This document shows, piece by piece, positions 56,294 through 64,000 of a stretch of DNA of 64,000 nt. The stretch's first letter is position 1; every line of letters begins with the position of its first letter. The stretch is from the NCBI GenBank assembly GCA_021527695.1, contig JAKFAO010000002.1, positions 62,001 to 126,000 on the forward strand. The letters run 5' to 3'. This stretch comes from Naematelia aurantialba (taxonomy: Eukaryota > Basidiomycota > Tremellomycetes > Tremellales > Naemateliaceae). The notes under the pieces were generated by a model. It did no database searches and was not told the origin of the DNA. It was given only the letters and a program-made list of their open reading frames with translations. Both the position numbers and the translations under genes were made by a program.

Positions 56294-58969
56294 ATGAACC
56301 GACTGACCGTGCCACTAATCGCCTTATCTTTGGTCACTGGCGTCCTTGCAACGGTTGACGTCACCCTCAAGCTCTCGGACGTCAACTGTCTGTTTGGCTG
56401 TTTCGACGCCCTCGATCTCGCAACGTATAAAGATATCCCCGCAGAAGCGGCCTATTATAGCGGGGACTGCAACTCGATTCTCTTCCGGACCTCTTTGCTG
56501 GCATGCATCGAGAAATACTGCTCAGTTCAGCAACAGAAAGCTGGCTGGATCGAAATTACGCGGTACTGCAGTCTGTACGGAGAGATGGACCTCCCCAGAA
56601 CCCAAGAAATTCAGGGTGAATATGATGCTGGAAACGTAACGACTGTGGACCTTCTCACCGCAGCCGGACAGACGATGAACTCTACCGTGATACCGGACCA
56701 GGTATCATTCGCGGCAGGCTACAAGACGGAGGTTAGTCAATCTAAAATTTCTTCAGACGTTAAAGACTTGCTCCTCGTTGACAGACTCTAGAACGTGTGG
56801 AATCGTGAAATGAATTTTGTGAGCCCGGATGCAGACTATTGAAGTGAGGTGCCGGAGCTGATCGGGTCAGCACCACGCTTTCGGTTGGAGCATGTACATT
56901 CTCTTCGGGAGCGCTGTGCTCTTCGGCATGATGAATCGACTGTTGGCCTATATTCTGAGCAGGACACAGGTTGGAAGTGAAGAATCGGCTAGATACATTG
57001 ACGATAAACGATCGTTCCTCACATGGGTCAACACTGCGTATGCGAAATATGTGGCTACTCCCGCTTTACTCGGTTACCGGCACTGTCAGCCCTGGGGCTG
57101 GCTGATGCTTCCAACCCGTCTACAAGGTGTCCTGGTGAGTTATGCGGGAGCTATGACAGACTGACAAGGACTAAGATCTTCGTCTACGTACTCGTCAATC
57201 TCGTTTTCTGCTGTGCTTGCTACAACCTCTTCGCAGAGAACCTCTAGTAAGCTACGTATCCCAAAGAGTATAGCTCATACTGTGCAAGCTGGCCTGACGA
57301 GGAAGGTACTCAACTCGTGCGCTACCTGGCCGATCGGACCGCCATCCTATCCTTCTACAATCTCCCTCTCCTCTGGGTGCTTGCGGGTCGGAATGACCTC
57401 GTCCTGTGGTTGACAGGATGGTCATTTTGTACGTCTATGTGGAAATTCAAGTTTGTTATAGTAACGATCGACCTCAGCTTCTGCCAATCTGTTCCATCGT
57501 TGGGTGGCGAGAGTCACGGTAATTCAAGCAATCATCCATTCGGCGTGAGTCACCCTCGTTTGCGAATCATAACTCTGACTGACACCTGTAGAGCGTGGAC
57601 CTGGATTGAGAGGGATTACCTAGCGGCGGAATTTGCAGATCAGTACTGGGCCTGTGGAGTTTTCGTGAGTATTATCTGACTGATGGAGATTATTGACTCA
57701 GATTATTGACTCGACCAGGCCACCGTTTGCATGTCGCTTTTGCTGCCGTTTTCGATCACTTCAGTCCGGCAGAGGTGGTACGAGATCTTTCTCCTCACAC
57801 ACATTGCAATGGCACTGGCTGTGCTCGTGCTGCTCTGGTACCACGTCAAGATTATGGATGGGGATTACAATGCCTGGATTTGGGCTTGTGTAGCCGTCTG
57901 GGTGAGTCTGGCTCTCAGTCTAGGAGCTGATGGTAAGGGCTTTGATCGGATGATACGTATTGTCCGCATTGTTGTACTGTCGTTCCACGGCGACAGGGAT
58001 ACAAATGCCAAAGTGACCATGGGCGAACAGGGCTTGATGCGTATTGAAGTAACGACCGGATTCCGCTTGAAGCCTAGGCCGGGGCAGTACTACTTCCTCT
58101 ACTCGACTAGGAGCATCACACCATGGGAGAACCACCCATTCACCCTCGCGAGCTGGCAGCACGACCCGGTAAGCGGGCGGATTCGTCTTGGCTTTCTGGT
58201 GGCGCCTCAAAAGGGGGCTACAAGTCGGCTGTCTCGCAAGGTTGCCCGTGCGGGCGGGTCTCTCGAAACGCGTATCATGCTGGAAGGGCCGTATGGCTCG
58301 ACCCATTCGCTAGAGGCGTTCAATTCAGTTTTGCTGGTGGCTGGAGGTAGCGGTATCTCTGCGATCTTGCCGTATGTACATACACTTGGGGGTTCAAACA
58401 AACGCGTGACTGTCGTGTGGGCGATCCGACACCTGGCATACGCGAGCGATATCCTAACGACCGAGCTCGGCGCGTTCGCTCAGGGCGGCGAACACCATGC
58501 GTTGAATTTATACCTCACCGACGAGGTCAAAGCCGAAGTGCAAACATTACAACACTCGCCGCAGTCCCTTACCACGTCGGGATTCGACACCGAATCCCCA
58601 GCACAGCCAGCCACTACCCATTTAACCGAGCATGAGCCAGCGACACGTCCACTGGCAGTGACGATGGCGTCGGAACCTTCCGTGTCAAGTACGAAGAGCA
58701 CGAAAGAGGCGCTGAACGACAAAGTCTCCGGAACTGATGAAGGTGCCGGTACCGCCATTCGACACCTCGCAGGCCGGCCGGACCTGCATGCGTTGTTGGA
58801 TGCCAGTATAGCGCAGCTTGTTGGCGGGGAACGGTTGGCCGTGCTTGCCTGCGGACCTGGGGGAATGATGGATGACCTAAGGCGGGGAGTTTGCGATGTG
58901 ATTGGAGAGGGGGAGGGGCAGGTGGGTGCGCATCGGATCGGGTACTTTGAGGACCAGTTTGGGTGGTAG
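56294..58969 (+). CDS. Ferric/cupric reductase (FRE family, metalloreductase)
   Basis: Plasma-membrane flavocytochrome that reduces extracellular Fe(III) using NADPH. A signal peptide ([18 protein letters not shown]) is followed by a Cys-rich extracellular domain ([18 protein letters not shown]). The ferric-reductase membrane domain has the heme histidines in [20 protein letters not shown] and [20 protein letters not shown]. The FAD site is [11 protein letters not shown] and the NADPH site [17 protein letters not shown] and [16 protein letters not shown]; it ends GYFEDQFGW. About nine exons; one acceptor is CAAG. A Ser/Thr-rich insert (~70 residues) interrupts the NADPH domain near residues 590-660. 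It converges with FET3 (216 bases apart) in an iron cluster. Confidence 0.93.
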
Positions 58970-59184
58970 TTTGGCAACGATGATCCTTCTTAATGTGACG
59001 GGGGGAGAGAACTATTCAAATAAGGAATGTTATGTAGGCACCTGGACAAAGGAAAAGACCAGGGAAATATCCAGTATACGTGACACCAGAAAATTAGATT
59101 CCAAAATTCGTGAAACCAGAAAGACATCAGCCAGTATTCTTGAGACAAGGACATCTGATACGCAATGCATCCTGTATTTCGACA

Positions 59185-62115
59185 CTATCGAACACGCTGC
59201 GAGAGGCGCGAGTACAGGGACACTTTGTTGGCCTTTGCGTTGGCCTTGAACCGGAGCTCCTCTTCCACTTCCCGCTCGTTGAGCTCGTGCGAGCCGTAAA
59301 AGACAATGGTGGCGAATCCGACCAGCGCGGTGATGATGCATCCTGCGAGCGCGCCAATGGCCTTTGGTGTCCAGCCCTACTGGGTGTCAGTATGAAGATA
59401 GGATATAGAGGGTAGAAGGTAGAAGATAGGGGAAGATTTCTATAGAAGATAGGAGATAGCAGCAAGAAGGGAGACGACCAAGCGACCCACCATTTTGAGC
59501 GGGAACGGACCCCACGGCTGGCCGGTGAAATCGGTCGTCGAGTTGAGCCCAACCACGTTCCCCGACGTGGCCTCGTTCCAGAATGCGCAGTGGTCGTAGA
59601 TCGCCTGTGGGACCGTGTAGTTGCCCGCAGCGTCTTGGGCCTGGAACTGGTCTGGAGCTTCGATGAAGATTGCTGCGAGGCCGGACGACAAGTGCCAGTC
59701 GATCTGGATCGGTCAGCCATACCCTCCCACGGAGGTTGTGAGAGTTGAGATATGTGAGAGATGAGAGAGGAGAGTTATGAGAGCCGTGAGTTGTGCGACA
59801 TGTGCAGACGACTCACGTGGCAGTGGAACATCCATGCTCCCGGGTTGTCGGCAGTCCAGCGCAGGGTGACACTGCCAGTGGGAGGGATAGTGATCGTGTC
59901 CCGTCGACTAGGGTTGCTTTGACCCTCCTCCAAAGGGGGGTTGATCGTCGTGTCGTTTGAAGTGACATCAAACGACTTGTGCACGACCTGGAACTCGTGT
60001 CTACGCTCATTAGATCCATCTCAACTGCTTAAACGAAGGACGCACCCGTGCAGATGGAAGGGGTGGAAGCCAGCGTCCCAGTTGTACACTGTTAATTGGA
60101 TGTTTGCCATGTGCGGGTACGCGAGTGCGTTGGTCTGGGCACCGTAGACAGCCGGGTTGAGCGAGTCGTTGCCCATTGTCAGTGCCGTGAACATCGACGC
60201 CGTAGGCGGCATTTGGAAGGTGATGTTGTTGACTGCGTCAGTGAGCTATCCTCTGGATGCATACCCGTGATCGAACTCACAAGATGCGCGGTTGGTACCA
60301 TCGTCGTATGTCTGCAACCAAGTCAGCAAATGACACGTGCGAATGGCTGCAGAATCCGCACGTACGTCGAAAAACACGTTGAGAACGTATTCAATGTCAT
60401 AGCCGAGCATCTCACGCTTGAGCACGGGGACAAACTCGGTGTCGTTGAGCGTAGAGATCGAGTCGAGGAATCACTGCCTCGGCCAGGGGCGCAGACGTGT
60501 CGTACATGATCTGTACCGTGTTGTTCAGTACAAGGTCATCCGGCACAGAGTCATACCTGTCTCATCAGCGCCAGACTCAGCTAGCCAGCCTTTAGGCAAC
60601 TGTAGTCGACCAACATGTAAAGCACTGGGAGCCGCGAGGCGAGGGGGAAAGAGCATGGCTCACATGTCTTGGCTCTGCATAACCATCATTGCATAGTTGG
60701 TGTCAGTCGTGTTGAGCGCCTCGACAAGCATAGAGTATCGCTGGGACACGGCGACAGTGAGCGAGTCGATCGGGTACGGCTCCATCTCGACACCGTCCGT
60801 CTCGATGACATACATCTGGTGTTGGTCGATGTGAATGAAGAACACTGGAATTGTCAGTTTTTCATTGGAAGGGACACCATGGGGGGGAGAGGGGGACCCG
60901 AGGTGTGGAGCAGAGCAAGAAAGGTGGCTGAAACACGGCAAGAGGCTTCAGTGGAAGGGAGGAGAGGAGGAGCGAGGAAAGGGAGACCGAGAGTTCAGCT
61001 CACTTGCAAGAGACGACATGTTGATAATACGGATTCTGTACCTCTTTCCAGCCTCAAAAGTCATCGAAGCATTATTGTTCACTCCGATGCCGTTTGACAG
61101 CTCGTCATTTGTATTGATATATGACCCGTTGTGAGCGACGTAGATGACTGCAGACTCTACGTCCGGTCAGCACGACGTGAACAACCTGGATTGAGGGGAT
61201 GACGCACTGGGGACGGGTTCGGCACCGGTGGGATTCCGCCAGTTCAAAAATTCACTCGAAATCAGGTCTCCAAATTCATCGTGATACCTGCACGTTGCCT
61301 GTCAGTGGCCACTGAGAATGTTTGGAAAGTGTGCACGGATGCAAGGGTGTGCAAGGGTGCAGCAGGTCCTCACCAGTCAGAGACGATGAGAATGTATTCG
61401 TCGTCCCATGTGGTGTTGTCTGAACGTCCAGTGGCATTTTGTGGGTTGACAATGAAGGCTGCCCGTGTCAGTTAGTATGGTAGTCGAGATACGGGATAGC
61501 GGGGTCAGACTGACGAGCACGAAGACCGTCAGTGTACTGTCCATCGTGGTGGCCGTGGATCCAGTACGTCCCAGTCTGCCCATCAGCGACTGTAACTCGG
61601 GGTCGTGGATGGAAACGAAGGCGGGCAACGCCGGTGCACACGTCGACTCACTTGCAAGCTCGTGTCAATCTCGTACGACAGCGTCTCGTTGACCGGGATC
61701 GCACACTGCGTCGTGGCGACAGCTCCGTCCGCCCAGTTCGAGCCATTGAAAAACAGTCCGTGGGTGTGGAGACTCGTCCCGATACTTGCATCGCCAAGAC
61801 TGTTGGTAGCGTGCACGATAACCAGATCACCCTGTGTAGCAGAGAGCACGGGTGGTCTGTAACGCTCATCAACCCAGACCCGCTTCCCGATGACGCGCCC
61901 AGCGACCAGTTACTCACGGCCACGACCCGTTGATGCCAATAACCCGACGCTCATACAGCTTTACGGAGGCTCAGCGTGGCACAGGAAGGGGGATGCAGAG
62001 TGCAGAGGCGACTCACACTATCGGGATTCGCAGTGGCATACGAGATGTTCCACCAGTGCTCTATTGTCGCGGCGTTGACGGCGGACAGGGCTAGCAGGCC
62101 GAGGAGGAAAGACAT
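59185..62115 (-). CDS. FET3: Multicopper ferroxidase Fet3-like
   Basis: Cell-surface ferroxidase that oxidises Fe(II) for the Ftr1 permease. A signal peptide (FLLGLLALSAVNA) is followed by copper ligands: SLHTHGLFF, TYWIHGHHDGQYTDGLRAP, FHPFHLHGHEFQVVH and GAWMFHCHIDWHLSSG. Many Asn-x-Ser/Thr sites are present. One C-terminal membrane helix (IGALAGCIITALVGFATIV) is followed by a short basic tail. About 12 exons. Within the middle domain the frame must change near 60475-60435: a 40-base GTGATT...CGAG intron restores it (A then FVPVLKREM), or a one-base indel is present. The upstream leader has an 18-bp minisatellite. Divergent from FTR1, which strongly supports the iron role. Confidence 0.93.
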
Positions 62116-62999
62116 GGCCAGTGAAGTGCTCCTGTGACGACGGGGGGACGGAGCACGACGATGTCGATGAGTGGAAGGGTGGGGATGAAGAGAAGGATGA
62201 GGATAGAGAGAAGGATGAGGATGAAGAGAAGGATGAGGATGAAGAGAAGGATGAGGATAGAGAGAAGGAAACGGTAGTCGAGGACGGTGTAGGAAGAAGC
62301 AAAAGCAGAGAGAAGCGGACCAGGCGAAATACCGAAACGGAAAAAATCCCCGAGGACGCCCCCGCCCAGCCCTCATATTTCGCCCTAATCAGATAGCGAG
62401 ACATGACAAAAAGCTTTCGGTCGAAAAAAAGATGGACCTGCACACCAGTTCTTGGCTCTCCCACTCCTTTCCCCCCTCCCACCCCCATTTTTCACGTCCC
62501 TCTCCCCGCCATCCCATCCCGTCTGTTGCTCGTGTTCACCGCGTCGACGCCCTTCTCAGCAAGATGACAACAAGTGATTTCCCCATTCAAGACTTCCGAG
62601 GGGGCGGACGATGGCTTCTCTTCGCTTCCCCCCTCGCTAATCTGATACGCGGCCGGAATTTAGTGGTGCCTGGCCACGTGGAGTCAAATCCTACTACTTT
62701 GGGCAAGTTGCTGCCTCTTGGGGGTTTGGTACTCGCACCGCCACTAGCCCCAAGGGGTAATTGATCGGCCGAACGAAGGTGCAAAAATAGGTTATCGTTT
62801 TCAAGGGACGGAGCCTTTTTTGTCCATGGGCCTGGCTTGGCTGGGCGCGGCATTTTTCGGAGCGACACTTGCTCACTTGCTGCTGGGATCATTGCACTCG
62901 CTCTTTCCTTCTCTATCCTTCATCCTTGCCCACCTTCCTCCTTCCCCCCTCCCCCCCCCCGGGTCGACGCAGCGACCACTGTCGCCCAGATCAGTGACC
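62116..62999. promoter_or_regulatory. Shared FET3/FTR1 promoter
   Basis: Two HGATAR-type sites: AGATAG at 62391 and CGATAA (reverse strand) at 62792-62797, the core bound by iron-responsive GATA repressors in fungi. A CACGTG lies at 62675-62680. The FET3 side has the 18-bp minisatellite; the FTR1 side has a C-run at 62947-62959 before the start. Confidence 0.6.
62190..62270 (+). repeat. 18-bp minisatellite upstream of FET3
   Basis: Four units GAGAAGGATGAGGATRRA at 62190, 62208, 62226 and 62244, with a partial fifth at 62262; 75-155 bases before the FET3 start. Confidence 0.85.
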
Positions 63000-64000
63000 A
63001 TGGCAAGAGACCTGTTCGATGTCCCCATCTTCTTCATCGTCTTTCGTGAGTGCTGCTCAGCCCCGTGGACAAAGAGTGCAGAGCCACTACTGACGCTCCC
63101 TAGGAGAGACGATCGAGGCGGCCATCATCGTGTCAGTGCTGCTCTCCTTTGTGGAGCAGCTGATGACGACTGGCCGGCTGTCAATGGACGATCCGCGCGA
63201 GACCGCCTCGACCGACCTCGGTGCCAACACCGCGTCCTCGGAGCCTGATGAGAAGCGGGTGCGCACTGCCCAGCTCATCAGACGCATGCGTATCCAGATT
63301 TGGGCCGGCACCATTGCCGGCTTTGTGATTGCCCTCTGCATCGGTGCCGCGTTTATCGCTGTCGTGCGTGCTGTTCCCGCTGTTCTGTCCCATACCAGAA
63401 TGAGATTTCAACTCGGCATGGTAGTCGCTAACGCAGCACTCAGTTTTACACCAAACTCACCGATCTCTGGGCCAACACGGAAGAAATTTGGGAGGGCATC
63501 TTCTCGCTCATCGCAGCAATCATCATCTACATCATGGGCATTGCGTTCCTCAAGATGGATCGCGCTCGCATCAAGTGGCGATACAAGCTCGCTGCTGCAT
63601 TCGAGAAGAGCCATTCCAAGGCCATCGCCCACCAGGCTACAGAGGACGGCACTCTCCAGGGTACGGATAAGACCGAGGCCAGGTCGGGGAAATGGGCGCT
63701 GTTCATTCTCCCTTTCATCACTGTCCTCAGAGAGGGTCTCGAGGCCGTGGTCTTTGTCGGCGGCGTGAGTTGGTCTAGGACGCAACAATGGCGCAGCTCA
63801 TGCCGGTCAGGTTTCGCTCGATGTCCAAGCTACCTCCATCCCCATTGCTGTTATCGTTGGCCTGATCGCCGGATGTATCGTCGGTGAGTCGCGCTCCTCT
63901 TGGTGTTATGCGCCAGCTGATCTTGCAGGCTATCTCATCTATCGCACCGGATCCACCGCGACGCTGCACTGGTTCCTGATTGGCTCGACCTCCCTGCTGT
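63000..64000 (+). CDS. FTR1: High-affinity iron permease Ftr1, 3' part off the right edge
   Basis: Membrane channel partner of Fet3. Start at 63000 (MARDLFDVPIFFIVFRETIE), the usual Ftr1 N-terminus, with the first REXXE iron-binding motif RETIE formed across an intron. Then VSVLLSFVEQL, WAGTIAGFVIALCIGAAFIA, FYTKLTDLWANTEEIWEGIF and MGIAFLKMDRARIKWR. The second motif REGLE lies in LPFITVLREGLEAVVFVGG. After two more introns it reads SIPIAVIVGLIAGCIVG and YRTGSTATLHWFLIGST at the edge; about 70-100 residues are missing. Exons joined cleanly by frame. Confidence 0.95.

Noticed and set aside
59127..59720. 197-codon minus-strand frame near the FET3 end
   Set aside because: Out of frame with the conserved copper-site and membrane-helix exons of FET3.
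1..64000. tRNA, rRNA, CRISPR, transposon or prophage elements
   Set aside because: I looked for tRNA B-box-like GGTTCGANTCC, long direct repeats, terminal inverted repeats and transposase or integrase motifs and found none that hold up.

Overview
The window reads as nuclear DNA of a basidiomycete yeast, most likely of the Tremellomycetes. Genes are close-packed and split by many short introns (typically 40-70 bases, with CTRAY-like branch points). Encoded proteins such as a Rpn8, ARPC4, Utp22, Alg14 and a Fet3/Ftr1 pair are plainly fungal. There is no sign of a plasmid, virus or transposon. I rebuilt gene models by hand from homology, reading frame and splice signals. For ten of them (CMR1, RPS0, the SGNH protein, ALG14, the chelatase-like protein, the small disordered protein, both four-helix proteins, ARPC4 and the DUF2231 protein), plus two unnamed genes (41.3 and 42.6 kb), the exon lengths add up to an intact reading frame.

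Layout. 0-6 kb, minus strand: a partial small protein, the CMR1 WD-repeat protein and a CDKN3-like phosphatase. 6-7.7 kb: a long promoter region rich in one heptamer, leading to RPS0. 7.7-13.2 kb, plus strand: RPS0, a membrane-anchored SGNH hydrolase and ALG14. 13.4-16.5 kb, minus: a chelatase-like AAA-related protein and a hydrophilic disordered protein. 17.3-22.6 kb, plus: an LRR/F-box-like gene and a tandem pair of four-helix membrane proteins. 23-28.6 kb, minus: a mitochondrial ABC half transporter and a nucleolar FKBP. 28.9-36.4 kb: ARPC4, a 2-oxoglutarate oxygenase, RPN8 and pyruvate dehydrogenase kinase. 36.9-46 kb: UTP22, an unknown gene, a mitochondrial-looking disordered protein and a TMEM242-like membrane protein. 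46-55 kb, minus: an MFS sugar transporter, a Zn2Cys6 factor, a cytidine-deaminase-family protein and a DUF2231 membrane protein. 56-64 kb: an iron-uptake cluster.

How genes work together. The clearest functional unit is at the right end: a ferric reductase, a Fet3-type ferroxidase and an Ftr1 permease, the three parts of reductive iron uptake. FET3 and FTR1 are divergent and share a promoter with GATA-factor-like sites. Elsewhere the order is mostly housekeeping genes; the MFS transporter and its upstream zinc-cluster factor may form a small regulatory pair.

The less ordinary signals are in gene structure rather than in an unknown system: first coding exons consisting only of ATG, a set of CGAG 3' splice sites, a GC-AG intron in one of two paralogues, repeated GTCAG donors, intronic minisatellites, phased promoter repeats, and an apparent one-base frameshift in the ABC transporter.
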